The notes under the pieces: model-generated
Database searches by the model: none
The model's input: the letters and a program-made list of their open reading frames with translations, nothing else
Told to the model about the DNA's origin: nothing
In this document: piece by piece, positions 1-9,835 of the stretch
How positions within the stretch are numbered: the stretch's first letter is position 1
How the letters are laid out: the number at the start of each line of letters is the position of its first letter
Source of the DNA: Adiantum capillus-veneris
Lineage: Eukaryota; Streptophyta; Polypodiopsida; Polypodiales; Pteridaceae
Length of the DNA: 64,000 nucleotides
Assembly (NCBI GenBank): GCA_014529385.2
Contig: CM043962.1
Coordinates: 128,650,074-128,714,073 of the forward strand
Reading direction: 5' to 3'
Made by a program: the position numbers and the translations under genes

Positions 1-1
1 T

Positions 2-241
2 GTCCTTGATCGAAAGGCACTGGAAACAATCCGGTTAAGCTTGGCGTCAACGGTGGCCTTCAATGTTTCGGAGATGAAGACCACGGAGGACTTGATGAAG
101 TCACTTGACGACTTCTACGAGAAACCATCGGCATCCAATAAGGTATTTCTTATGAAGCGCTTGTTCAATCTAAAGATGACAGAGAATGGTTCAGTTGCAG
201 AACACCTAAATGACTTTAACACAAACATAAGTCAACTTTGA
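2..241 (+). pseudogene. copia-1 gag, N-terminal part, ended by an in-frame stop
   Basis: Frame 2 is open from the window edge and encodes a gag segment of the UBN2/copia-gag type (LMKSLDDFYEKPSASNK, then a helix-rich stretch). It ends in TGA at 239-241. The next codon starts the same frame again, and the following product continues the gag domain without loss (a LLILSSLPNSW-type stretch at 275-310). A single nonsense change therefore splits one polyprotein; there is no frameshift. Gag would form the particle that packages element RNA. Readthrough is conceivable but nothing in the sequence supports it. Confidence 0.85.
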
Positions 242-244
242 TCA

Positions 245-3200
245 GTGAAAATCAATTTCGATGACGAAGTGCGAGCTCTCCTTATACTATCATCTCTACC
301 GAATAGTTGGGACAGCCTTGTGATGGCTGTAAGTAATTCTATCTCTGGCACAAATACTCTTAAGTTTGATGATGTTGTGGGTGTTCTCCTAAGCGAGGAA
401 ATGCGAAAGAGAAGCACAGGAGAATCATCAAGTGCTGCACTATCAGTGGAAACAAGAGGAAGGCTTAAGGAGAGGTTCAAAAACCAAAAGAGTCGTGATC
501 GCTCAAGGCGGAGCAAGTCACGCACAAAGTCAGTTCTTGAATGTTGGAACTGCGGCAAGAAGGGCCACGTCAAGAAGGATTGTTGGTCCAAGAAGAAGAA
601 GGAGACAGAGTCTCAAGACAACAAGCCAACATCGGAGGCCAATGTGGCAAGTAAAGTAGAGCAAGATGCTCTAATTCTGTCATTAGACAATGTGTCTAAT
701 TCCTGGATAGTAGATTCCGGGGCTTCATTCCATGCGACACCACACAAGCAACATTTCCAAGACTACACCAAAGGTAATTTTGGGTATGTATACTTGGGAG
801 ATGATGAAGCTTGTGAGATTGTCGGCAAAGGTACAGTTTCTGTCAAAACTGCTAACGGAAATGAATGGAAGCTTAAAGATGTTAGGCATGTTCCTTCTCT
901 TCGCAAAAATTTGATCTCTACAGGACAATTGGACGATGAAGGTCACAACATTGCATTCGGAAACAAACGGTGGAAGATCTCAAAGGGATCTTTGGTGGTT
1001 GCCAAGGGTGAAAAAGTCGGTACACTTTACTTGTGTACTGTTAGCACGCAACCTTCAGCTTGTGTAGCAACTACAGAAGTTGACAGTGCGGTGTGGCACT
1101 ACCGACTTGGGTATATGAGTGCCAAAGGAATGCAAATCCTTCAAACAAAGAAGCTTCTACCAGGTTTGAAAGAAGTGGACTTAGAGTTCTGTGAAGATTG
1201 TGTTTATGGTAAACAAAAGAGGGTAAAATTTCAAAAATCAGGAAATGAAAGAAAAAATAAAAAACTTGAGTTGGTTCATTCTGATGTTTGGGGTCCTGCA
1301 AGTACACCATCACTTGGTGACTCATTGTACTATGTAACATTCATAGACGATGCGATTAGAAAAACATGGGTTTATGTCATGAAGAATAAATCCGATGTAT
1401 TTTCCATATTTCAAAGGTGGAAAGCCTTTGTGGAGAATGAAACAGGTACCAAGGTTAAATGCCTCAGATCCGACAATGGAGGCGAATATTACAGCCAAGC
1501 TTTTGAAAGCTTTTGTGCTAGCAATGGCATTCGGAGGCAAAGGACAACCCCAAGGACACCTCAACAAAATGGGATTTCGGAAAGGATGAACAGGACAATC
1601 ATGGAACGAGCACGAAGCATGCGACTACATGCAAGCCTACCGCTTGAGCTTTGGGCGGAAGCTGTAAGTACGTCTGTGTACTTAATCAATCGGTCACCCT
1701 CAACGGCATTGGATGGGGGAGTTCTAGAAGAAGCATGGACAGGTAAACCGGTGAATTATGCATTTCTCAAAGTGTTTGGGTGTGAGGCTTTCATGCACAT
1801 AGATAGAAGCCTAAGATCAAAGTTAGATGCAAAGTCCAAAAAGTGTTTCTTCATTGGCTATGGAGAAGGAGACTTTGGGTATCGCCTATGGAATCCTGAA
1901 GATGGTAAAATCTTAAGGAGTAGGGATGTAATTTTTAACGAGCAAAATATGTACAAAGATTACTTGGAAAGAAAACAAACAAAAGAAACAGGTGATAAGT
2001 ACATGGAGCTTGAGGACGGTGAAGACTCAAGGACTACAAACGGTGACAATGTGCAACAACGTCAACCAAATGAGGAGCCTCAACCTATTCCCCGAAGATC
2101 TAAAAGAGCAAGTAGACCTCCAGAAAGGTTTGTTCCTTCCTTCAACAATCTCTTGATCTCAGATTCTGGAGAGCCGGAATCATATGAAGAAGCTATGCAA
2201 CATGAATCCAAAGAAGAATGGACGAAGAGCATGCAAGTGGAGATGGACTCACTACATCGCAACCAAACATGGGAGTTGGTTGAGTTGCCTAAAGGTAAGC
2301 GGGCACTTCAAAACAAATGGGTGTACAAGCTAAAGGAAGAAGAAGGTGGGAAGAAAAGGTACAAGTCTAGGCTTGTGGTAAAAGGTTTTTCTCAAAAGAA
2401 AGGTATTAACTTCAATGAAATATTTTCTCCTGTTGTAAAAATGAACTCAATTAGGCTTGTCTTAAGCCTTGTGGCTGCTCATGATCTAAATCTCGAGCAA
2501 ATGGATGTAAATACGGCATTCCCTCACGGCGACTTAGAGGAGGAAATCTACATGCTTCAACCAAAGGGGTATGAAGTAAGAGGTAAGGAGGAAATGGTTT
2601 GCAGATTAAAGAAGAGCTTGTATGGTTTAAAGCAAGCATCAAGACAATGGTACTTGAAGTTTGATCGATGGATGTTGAATCATGGATTCACAAGATGCAA
2701 CTCGGATCACTGCGTCTACATGAAGAATTTGGGAGATGGGAAATTCATCATCCTAATGTTGTATGTTGATGACATGTTGATTGCAAGTGCTAACATGCAG
2801 GACATCAAAGACCTAAAAGAGGAGCTGTCCAAATCTTTTTCAATGAAAGATTTAGGTACTGCAAAGAGGATACTTGGTATGAAAATATCAAGGGACAGGA
2901 CGAAGAAGACAATAAAGCTATCTCAAGAAGATTACATCAAGAAGGTACTAGAAAGGTTTGCAATGCAAAATGCAAAACCAGTTTCTACACCTTTGGCTGG
3001 TCATTTTAAACTAACGAAGGATATGTGTCCGAAGACACAAGAGGAGATAGCCTATATGTCTAAAGTTCCATATGCTGCAGCGGTAGGTTCTCTAATGTAT
3101 GCTATGGTCTGGACAAGGCCAGACATTGCACATGTAGTGGGAGTTGTGAGTAGGTTCATGGACAACCCAGGTAAAGAGCATTGGCAAGCTGTGAAGTGGA

Positions 3201-3724
3201 TACTTAGGTATCTAAAAGGAACAACAACAAATGCTTTGTATTTTGGAGGAACTGATATTTTTCTAGAAGGGTATGTTGATACAGATATGACAGGTGACAA
3301 AGATACTCGAAGGAGCACTACTGGCTATGTGTTCACGGTTGGAGGCACAGCAGTAAGCTGGGCTTCAAAGCTGCAGAAAGTGGTTTCACTTTCTACTACG
3401 GAAGCAGAGTATGTAGCAATGACGGAGGCAAGCAAAGAAATTATGTGGCTTCACAGATTCTTAGAAGAGCTTGGATTCAAACAAGACAATTGTGTCTTGT
3501 ACAGTGATAGCCAAAGCGCTATCCATCTTGCGAAGAACTCAGCCTTTCATTCAAGGACAAAGCACATTGACGTGAGATATCACTTCATACGCACTCTTTT
3601 GGAAGAGGGACAGCTAAAGCTAGAAAAGGTGCATACAAGTGAAAATCCTGCAGACATGTTTACAAAGGTGGTCAACAAGGAGAAGTTCAGCTTTTGCTCA
3701 TCTTCAATCGGCATTCAAGGATAA
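245..3724 (+). CDS. copia-1 gag-pol polyprotein (protease, integrase, RT, RNase H)
   Basis: Long uninterrupted frame of 1159 residues. The first codon is GTG at 245, immediately after the stop at 239-241, so this is the rest of a longer polyprotein, not a real start. Visible motifs: CCHC zinc knuckle (residues ~100-113, CWNCGKKGHVKKDC); aspartic protease WIVDSGAS (D157); integrase zinc region and DDE residues in SDVWGP, SDNGGEY and NGISERMN; RT with QMDVNTAFPHGDLEEE and the catalytic YVDDML near 2762; RNase H with STTEAEYVA, SDSQSAIHLA and HIDVRYHFIR. The first integrase zinc half-site reads WHYRLGYM, where the family usually has a second histidine (RLGHM). This may be a damaging Tyr substitution. 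All other key residues seen are intact. Confidence 0.95.
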   Translation: MKINFDDEVRALLILSSLPNSWDSLVMAVSNSISGTNTLKFDDVVGVLLSEEMRKRSTGESSSAALSVETRGRLKERFKNQKSRDRSRRSKSRTKSVLECWNCGKKGHVKKDCWSKKKKETESQDNKPTSEANVASKVEQDALILSLDNVSNSWIVDSGASFHATPHKQHFQDYTKGNFGYVYLGDDEACEIVGKGTVSVKTANGNEWKLKDVRHVPSLRKNLISTGQLDDEGHNIAFGNKRWKISKGSLVVAKGEKVGTLYLCTVSTQPSACVATTEVDSAVWHYRLGYMSAKGMQILQTKKLLPGLKEVDLEFCEDCVYGKQKRVKFQKSGNERKNKKLELVHSDVWGPASTPSLGDSLYYVTFIDDAIRKTWVYVMKNKSDVFSIFQRWKAFVENETGTKVKCLRSDNGGEYYSQAFESFCASNGIRRQRTTPRTPQQNGISERMNRTIMERARSMRLHASLPLELWAEAVSTSVYLINRSPSTALDGGVLEEAWTGKPVNYAFLKVFGCEAFMHIDRSLRSKLDAKSKKCFFIGYGEGDFGYRLWNPEDGKILRSRDVIFNEQNMYKDYLERKQTKETGDKYMELEDGEDSRTTNGDNVQQRQPNEEPQPIPRRSKRASRPPERFVPSFNNLLISDSGEPESYEEAMQHESKEEWTKSMQVEMDSLHRNQTWELVELPKGKRALQNKWVYKLKEEEGGKKRYKSRLVVKGFSQKKGINFNEIFSPVVKMNSIRLVLSLVAAHDLNLEQMDVNTAFPHGDLEEEIYMLQPKGYEVRGKEEMVCRLKKSLYGLKQASRQWYLKFDRWMLNHGFTRCNSDHCVYMKNLGDGKFIILMLYVDDMLIASANMQDIKDLKEELSKSFSMKDLGTAKRILGMKISRDRTKKTIKLSQEDYIKKVLERFAMQNAKPVSTPLAGHFKLTKDMCPKTQEEIAYMSKVPYAAAVGSLMYAMVWTRPDIAHVVGVVSRFMDNPGKEHWQAVKWILRYLKGTTTNALYFGGTDIFLEGYVDTDMTGDKDTRRSTTGYVFTVGGTAVSWASKLQKVVSLSTTEAEYVAMTEASKEIMWLHRFLEELGFKQDNCVLYSDSQSAIHLAKNSAFHSRTKHIDVRYHFIRTLLEEGQLKLEKVHTSENPADMFTKVVNKEKFSFCSSSIGIQG

Positions 3725-3773
3725 GAAGCCAGAATGGAAAGCAGTCACAGGTTTGGTTTGGAGATCAGTCTCC

Positions 3774-3784
3774 AAGTGGGAGAT
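3774..3784 (+). promoter_or_regulatory. copia-1 polypurine tract
   Basis: Purine-rich AAGTGGGAGAT lies directly before the TGTTA start of the 3' LTR. This is the expected place and composition for the plus-strand DNA primer. The same AAGTGGGAGA wording precedes the 3' LTR of copia-B, as is common in plant copia elements. Confidence 0.8.
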
Positions 3785-4039
3785 TGTTAAGTATGGAGCC
3801 TGATTTACCCTCGTAATTTTCTGTGGTAAAAGCGCGCATTTGTAAGGCCCCCATTATGAGGAGAAGCCATCGTGCGTGAAGGAAAATCACTCACTGGAAA
3901 CCAAAATTTTCACGGACAAGAATCAGGGGCAACTTTAAAGGCCTCGGGGGTGGAGGCCCCCGGAATATTCTTTTTCGTCGGAATATTATGGCCGGACGAC
4001 AGCCGAAAAGTGGTCGGAAAACAACCGGTCGGTTGGCCG

Positions 4040-4130
4040 GTGGCCGGTAGTCAATGGCCGATGGCCTATGGTCGGAAGTCAATGGCCGGTGGCCATTGGT
4101 CGGAAGTCAATGGCCGGTGGCCGAATTCAA
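4040..4130 (+). repeat. GC-rich 28-bp tandem repeat in copia-1 U3
   Basis: Two adjacent copies of a unit beginning GGTCGGAAGTCAATGGCCGG start at 4070 and 4098 (period 28 bp). A shorter diverged copy lies just upstream, around 4047. It sits about 125-200 bp before the TATA box, where retrotransposon U3 enhancers often are. The enhancer role is inference. Confidence 0.7.
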
Positions 4131-4253
4131 AAGCGGACTTGTCTTCTCAAGGGCGGCCACACATGGGCGGATTGGAGGGTCCGATTTGGACTTATTCGCA
4201 CAAGGGCGGCTACACATGGCTGTCTCTCATAAGAGAGGGCAGCCCTTTTGGCC

Positions 4254-4260
4254 TATAAAA
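4254..4260 (+). promoter_or_regulatory. TATA box of copia-1 LTR promoter
   Basis: TATAAAA within CCTATAAAAGGAGG, a strong match to a plant TATA box, in the U3 part of the LTR. The transcript start would be expected ~25-35 bp downstream. Confidence 0.65.
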
Positions 4261-4460
4261 GGAGGCCATTTCTACACACATTTCATAGTGTGAAGTAGAT
4301 GCAACAAGGTGAGTGTGAGGTGGTGAGAGTGAAGCAAGGCGGGAGCTCCATTAAGGGTATAATCCCTTTGTAAACTACTTCTTGTTTTGAAGTACTAAAG
4401 CCATTGAGTGGCTGCTTTCCCGTGGACGTAGCCCACATTGGGTGAACCACGTATATCGTG

Positions 4461-4464
<4 letters not shown>

Positions 4465-4516
<52 letters not shown>
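4465..4516. repeat. (CT)n microsatellite in copia-1 LTR
   Basis: About 50 bases of uninterrupted CT dinucleotides inside the R/U5 part of the LTR. Confidence 0.95.
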
Positions 4517-4519
<3 letters not shown>

Positions 4520-4603
4520 CTATAATCTCGTGTATATAAATCTGTCTCTCTCCATTAAGTAATCTACTCAATTATCTATTTAGCTACGTCTTATTTCCTA
4601 ACA

Positions 4604-5215
4604 CTTAAAAGGTTTCAATAGACTCACCTGAAAAGAATTGTTAAACTTCCAAGTGTCTGGCAACTTGAGTCTGAAAGATACATCATTTATCTTCTCATTG
4701 AGCTGGAAAGGCCATAATACCTCATGCTGAGCTTTGGAAAAAGCCGCTCCTTTCCCTTTCATTTCCTTAGGCGTGTCTTCTCAAAGCGTAAGAGCACCCA
4801 ATTATTTTCCTTCAACTACAAGTAACGTCTATGTTTATCTGTTGCCTTCTTATGTCGTGCTTGAGACTTCTCTAGAGCCTCGTGAACCTTGGCAAAAGCA
4901 CTGTCCAAATCCCTCGTGTACTGATCCGCTTCAAAAATCTTGTCTTTGGTGCTTAGAAAAGGAGAAACCTTTTTAGCACCTTCGATTACTTCAAATGGTA
5001 CCTTCCTCGTCGAAGAGTAAACCGTGTTGTTGAATTGGCTATTTCAAATTGCCCATCTGTCTGTGGGTGGATTGAGGATGAGAACTACAACCGTGTGCCA
5101 ATGTTCTCCCAAATTGCCCTCCAAAACAAACTTGTGAATCAGAGATCTCTATTCAAGACTATCTACTCAGGCATGCCATGTAACCGAAAAATTTGTGAGA
5201 TGAACAGTCTCGCCA
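4604..5215 (-). pseudogene. Ty3/gypsy integrase C-terminal relic cut by copia-1
   Basis: On the minus strand several frames, broken by stops and shifts, give pieces of a gypsy integrase. From right to left: a SDRDP-like stretch decayed to LNRDL; HPQTDGQFEIA (core end with the catalytic Glu region) near 5035-5065; NNTVYSSTRKVPFEVIEG near 4990-5030; a linker; GPFQLNEKIND; RLKLPDTWKFNNSF; and VSLLKPFK. The last motif ends exactly at 4604, where the copia-1 LTR begins. It resembles the intact-order gypsy at 11137-11979 but is far more decayed. It is a dead insertion target, not an expressed gene. Confidence 0.85.
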
Positions 5216-5219
5216 AATG

Positions 5220-6640
5220 ATAAGGTCTGGCGTAGTTCCGTGCCCAGAGAAATTGGCCCCAAAGACTGGCGCCCCTTTCGGTATTTATTTTATATTAATG
5301 CTTGAGCAAAGTTACAAGGCCCGAGAGTCCTCTCTACTCTTCTGCTTGTCAGCCGGACTGACCAAAGAGTGGCCTTGGGTTTCAATTTAAAGGCACTTTG
5401 GGGCTTCTCAAAAGCAATACATGAAAAGCTTCAAACTCAAAAGCTCTAGGCCCAAAAGCTGTCAGTGGAACGTACGCTGCCACATCAGCACTATCAGTGC
5501 ATTTTGCGGAGAATCCGTACAGCTGGGCCATGTCAACAGTCAGCGCGTTTTATGGTGTCTGTACAGCTGGGCAGTCCTCACGTTCTTTTATTTCTTGTGT
5601 CCCTTGGGCCCTATCAGCAGGTGTCCATAACTTGGGACAACTTATGCCATGTCATAATTTTGTGACAGCTTCAGCACTTTCCAGTGTTCACATTACCTTG
5701 TTCATCTCCTCCCAAGAGGCATTTGTGATCTTATTTCGCTAAAGGCATGATGTTCTAGAGTTCTCAGAATTTTTGGGGAGATTTTGAAGAGATGGGCGGC
5801 TCAACGAAGAAAACTAAGTCAACGACTCAACCTCTAGATCACTAACAAAGGTATGGACTACCTCTTCCTACACGTATGAGACTTCTTTGGCTACTGAAGG
5901 GCATGGTGATTCCATCACATTAGACACTTCATCTGTATATAAAAGAATTTACGGACACGATGCCAACTCACGTGCCACTCATGACTCACACAAGCTTAAT
6001 AAATGGTCTTGTGCGCGTCACAAGTCTTTTCTAGATAAAGCACATGGACTGTTTATAGCTACTCACACATAGGGCAAAGCTTGGCCACTTTTGCTTGTTT
6101 TCCATTTATAGGTTTTGGAGCCCTATCAAAGATTGTCCTTGCGGCCACTTTGTACTCAAATTGAAAAGTCTTGTGCAAGGCTCAAGTGCGACCGCTCACG
6201 AGATCTTGTACAGGCACAAGCATGTGCTTCTAAGAAATAAAGAAATAAAGTAAGGGCAACGGTTTGGGGGCCTAATCTCTCTGCCACATTCTTGCTAGTT
6301 GAGTGTAAGAGTGGTACTATGTCATTTTCAAGTTTTGTTTGCCTTCAACATGTTGTTGCTTGCAAGTAAAGTGCTCATCGCTTAGCACAAGTGTACCAGC
6401 CAGTTCACGGGGGAGTAGATAAAATTCTGATCAAATGCATGGACCAGCCACAACATCTTTGTATCAAATGTAACTCAAGCAGCCTACAAAAATGGCAGAC
6501 AAAGGTAATAGCCTTCAGTGTTCGAACCAACGTTATCAGTGAAAACTTGGAAAAGTAGAATAATTCAAGCCTGTTATAATTAACAATGTCTACAAAAGAC
6601 TAAGACCTTGCGCTTCACACCTCAACTTGTAGAAGAATGT
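5220..6640. other. No gene recognised
   Basis: Only short random frames are present. There is a short internal repeat (GTACAGCTGGGC at about 5517 and 5563). Nothing resembles a known protein, LTR end or primer site that could be defended. It may be remains of the old gypsy element together with the 3' flank of the mS38 gene. Confidence 0.5.
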
Positions 6641-7025
6641 GAGATTGTCAATCAGACCATGTGTAGCCTGAGAACACTGCAAAGCACCTGGTTTGCAAGA
6701 CTTCCAATCTCTCTCCTATAACACAAACATTGCTTAAAAAGTAGAGTGCACAGTACAAAAAAGAAAACTTTAGCACGCAGAAAAGAACACCTACAGAAAG
6801 GGAAAAACAGATAGTGCGCGCGGGGGGGGGGGGTGGGAATAGTTTGACTAGCTAAATGAACTTTGGATTGAAAACAAAACCCTCACCTATTAAAACCTTT
6901 CATTGTCCTCTCTAAGAACCAAAAACATGTAATATCTCAACGTCGCAACTTTTCGACTGAAATGGAGCATCCAAGTTAAATAAACCTGCAATTGACGCTC
7001 CACTACGCATGACGCGGCCCACTCC

Positions 7026-7613
7026 TTATTTGCGAGACCTGCGGGCAAGACGACGGAGCTTCCTGTGCTTGTGCTTGTTCATCTTCTTCTTCCTCTTGCG
7101 CTTCACACTGTCCGCTTGAATACTGAAATCTTTTGACCCATGAAAGCCAGGCACCCTAATCACAGCATCAAATGCAGACAACAAAATTGCACCATGTGAA
7201 AATGGATTCATAATGTCAGCTGAATCTCCTGCACTCAATACAAGATGTTCCCGCTCTTGCCCTAAAGCTCTTCCTTGCAACCGAGAGTTCCTCAGACCAG
7301 AAGCCTGAAAGTAGTAATCCGAAAACCCCGAGTCTAGCCTTCCAAGATCCTTCTTTATAAATTGAAGAAACTCCTTCGCATCTTTGAGGAGAGCCTCATC
7401 CTGTCGTGCCTCCTTCTGCGAAGTTAGTACCCCTAGAGATAATGCAGGCCATATCCGCTCATTCTCGCGTGTGCACGCATCTTCAGAAAGTGTTTCAAAC
7501 CTAGCGAATGGATATGGCCTCCGCTGCTCGATCTCTGCAAGGATCGAATACGACGGAAAAGGATGACGAGTTCGCCCTCTCGCCCTGCTCATCAATGCTC
7601 GCCATGCCCCCAT
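7026..7613 (-). CDS. mitochondrial small ribosomal subunit protein mS38 (AURKAIP1/COX24 family)
   Basis: Intact single-exon ORF of 195 residues, ATG at 7611-7613, TAA at 7026-7028. An in-frame TAG 18 bases upstream of the ATG supports this start. The last ~27 residues (SVKRKRKKKMNKHKHRKL then an Arg/Lys-rich end) carry the mS38/COX24 C-terminal signature of very basic KRK-K-KM-KHK pattern, which in mitoribosomes binds small-subunit rRNA near the decoding region. The N-terminus is Arg/Ser-rich without early acidic residues (MGAWRALMSRARGRTRHPF), consistent with a mitochondrial presequence. The middle is poorly conserved in this family, as expected. It is the only intact host gene recognised here, isolated between transposons. 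The identification rests mainly on the C-terminal motif. Confidence 0.82.
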   Translation of the reverse strand: MGAWRALMSRARGRTRHPFPSYSILAEIEQRRPYPFARFETLSEDACTRENERIWPALSLGVLTSQKEARQDEALLKDAKEFLQFIKKDLGRLDSGFSDYYFQASGLRNSRLQGRALGQEREHLVLSAGDSADIMNPFSHGAILLSAFDAVIRVPGFHGSKDFSIQADSVKRKRKKKMNKHKHRKLRRLARRSRK

Positions 7614-7818
7614 TTGCCACGGAAATTCAAGCTAGTTACGCCAGCATTTTGAGTAACCAGTGTTCAGAGAAACCATGTTATCAGAGCCAGGTCTATCAGC
7701 GCTAACAGTAGCCTATTCATAAATTTAATTTTCTCCCATACCAACGATAGTATTAGATTACTTTAAACCTTTTAATATTGCCACTGACGTGGCATTATCA
7801 AAGGCCTGCAGGGGAAAA

Positions 7819-7885
7819 AGAGAGAGAGAGAGAGAGAGAGAGCCTCGCTCTTCCTGGTCCCTCTCATCCACCTGGAGCCTCGCCC

Positions 7886-7928
<43 letters not shown>
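7819..7928. repeat. Two (GA)n microsatellites upstream of the mS38 gene
   Basis: GA tracts at 7819-7842 and 7891-7928. Read in the direction of the mS38 gene they are CT tracts about 200-320 bp before its ATG, a position where plant promoters often carry CT/GA repeats. A regulatory role is possible but unproven. Confidence 0.9.
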
Positions 7929-7932
<4 letters not shown>

Positions 7933-7940
7933 GGGCAGCC

Positions 7941-8290
7941 TTGGGGAACATTAGGTTGTTTTCAGTAAATGCAGAGGGTTCAGGGAGGGTTTGTTCCTAA
8001 TGTTGTCTCTTGGACTCTATTTATGGGAGGATTCCCAATAATGGAAGGCCAACAAAGCTATAAAATGTTTTCACTAGATGCAACAAGAGGACATCTTCCC
8101 AACATAATAAGTATGCAAGATATCTTCTCCTTGGGGGGGATGAGAAAGCTCTAGGGTTGTTTTCATTGGATGTAAAGGGAGGGGAGGGCTTCTCTACATA
8201 TGCATAAGTTGTAGATGTAGTCACATGTGCTTGCATCTTGAAGGCAGGTGGCATTAGTTAAGAAGTCGACATGGGAAAACAATTCATGAT
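7941..8290 (+). pseudogene. PPR protein relic (PLS-type repeats)
   Basis: The forward strand encodes broken PPR text. One segment reads GFVPNVVSWTLFMGGF..., corresponding to a '(D)VVSWT-LI-GY' repeat. Next comes a KMFS...RGHLPNIIS stretch, then VDVVTCACILKAGG, corresponding to 'VTC-SILKACG', with in-frame stops (e.g. TAA near 8209 and 8256) between them. PPR proteins of this type edit organelle RNA, and the family is very large in ferns and lycophytes. There is no start codon, no C-terminal E/DYW domain and no long open frame, so this is a fragment. Confidence 0.75.
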
Positions 8291-8299
8291 GAGATAGTG

Positions 8300-9114
8300 T
8301 CAGAGAATTGGTTATGTGCAGTGGAATTACTAGACTAATTATGAATTCAATCCACTTGTAAGATTGAAAACAAGAAAAACAACTAGATCTATCACACATG
8401 CACACATGCACTGATAATAGAAGAGAGACACTTGGCATCCGTTGAGGGTCAGATTTATAGAGCCGACCCCCCCCCCCCCCAAAAAAAAAAAAGGATTGTA
8501 TAAATACTTTTCTCTAAGGAGAGATTTTCAATCAATACAACTTGTTGCAATCATACTATGAACTTTGAGAACAAAGAGATGGGTTTCTCTGAGATCTAAC
8601 ATAATAACATGCGCCTTCTAATTATGTCAGAACCCTCGATCCCAAATCCTTGAACACTCATTGAGCCAAGAGACCTATGGGGAGAGAGGCAAATAGTGAG
8701 GAAGCGACATAGTGCTTGTCATCTTTGTCATAGCATAGAGTAGCATAAACAGAGCATACTAGCTATAGAGACTTGTGTGAGAGGGAGAGAGTATGAGAAC
8801 AAAAGAACCCCTTGTGTAAGAGGAAGAAGCTTTGCCTTTTAGAATCTTGTTCTACTCAGAGAGGTAGATAAAGCCGTGTTCTACAAAAGTAATTCTAGCA
8901 TAACTCCCTTCTACGGTCCTCTGATGGTAAAAAACATTCAATACCAAAGTTGTTTGTATCGCCATTTTGCACATCCTCCTTGGTCGTGTTTAGAGATCCA
9001 CCTTCGTTTGTGGGACAATTTTGAATTTCTCTCACTAGGTCTATTTTTAGGAATGCAGCTTTTTGGGCTCTAATTTGGGCTTATGGATCTTCTAGTTACA
9101 ATCTTCGGGGGTCC
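8300..9114. other. No gene; possible old LTR fragment with poly-C/poly-A tract
   Basis: A run of C (8467-8480) directly followed by a run of A (8481-8492) precedes a TATAAATA box near 8499. About 100 bp later comes GATCTAACA, wording like a copia LTR end. No partner LTR or primer site was found, so an LTR is only suspected. The last five bases (9110-9114) form the left target duplication of the gypsy element. Confidence 0.35.
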
Positions 9115-9795
9115 TGTAATGGAAATGGCCTATGAACTGTGAGAGTAGCGGAATTAGGAAATTAGGTGAAGCACTTTTGAGAGATTACTTTGTGAGCATA
9201 GCGGGTGAACTTAATTGATGGTAGCAACATAAACATGGTACTTAGTTAACTTGGCATGAACAATACTTTTGCAAGAGAGAGAGTTTAGAGAACATGACAA
9301 TAGTTGAGGACCGGATTCATATCCCCCTCCCAATAGGCATTTGTATTATAGTTTCTCCCATCAAGAGAGACTTGGTACAATACAATCTTTGTGTTCCTTG
9401 TGACCCACGTGATGCAATGAAGATGGAAAGCTTCATGCATCACAAGCATAACATAAACTTGTAGAAAGCATTAACTATCCCAAGCCTCAGTCCCAAGGCC
9501 TCAAACACCTTAGAAGGTGGAGAGAGCTAGGGGGGAATGAGGATAGGGAAGAGGAAGAAGAAACATTCCATAGGAGAAAGAAATAGTTCCTCACTTATCA
9601 TTACTCTTCTTGCTAGCATACATAATAGCATAGTAATGAAGATGGAGAAGATGGCAAGCTTAAGCATTGAAGCATGACTCTTGGTTGGATTTGCGTTCCA
9701 TAGCCAAGAGTGTTGGTGTAGGCTTTCACTCTCACAAGCTTGGAGAAGGAGGTGGTGTTCCTCAACTTTCACCAAGTGAGAATGGCCTCACAAAT

Positions 9796-9835
<40 letters not shown>

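Larger units (their letters stand above)
1..4603 (+). mobile_element. Ty1/copia LTR retrotransposon (copia-1), 5' end outside window
   Basis: The element enters from the left edge already inside gag and ends with a 3' LTR at 3785-4603. Domain order is gag, zinc knuckle, protease, integrase, RT, RNase H, which is diagnostic of Ty1/copia (Pseudoviridae). The coding region is almost intact, with one in-frame stop at 239-241, so this is one of the youngest elements in the window. Its right end interrupts a gypsy relic on the opposite strand, so it inserted into that relic. Bases 4604-4608 (CTTAA) are the predicted target duplication. The left copy lies outside the window, so this cannot be tested here. 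Confidence 0.93.
3785..4603 (+). repeat. copia-1 3' LTR
   Basis: Begins TGTTA and ends TAACA, giving perfect 5-bp inverted termini with TG...CA ends. It directly follows the polypurine tract and stops exactly where a gypsy integrase relic begins. Length is 819 bp. A TATA box (TATAAAA, 4254-4260) marks U3, a GC-rich tandem repeat lies upstream of it, and a long CT microsatellite lies in the downstream part. The matching 5' LTR would be left of the window. Confidence 0.88.

Noticed and set aside
4734-5220. Plus-strand ORFs (80 and 61 codons) as small genes
   Set aside because: Opposite strand of the recognised gypsy integrase relic.
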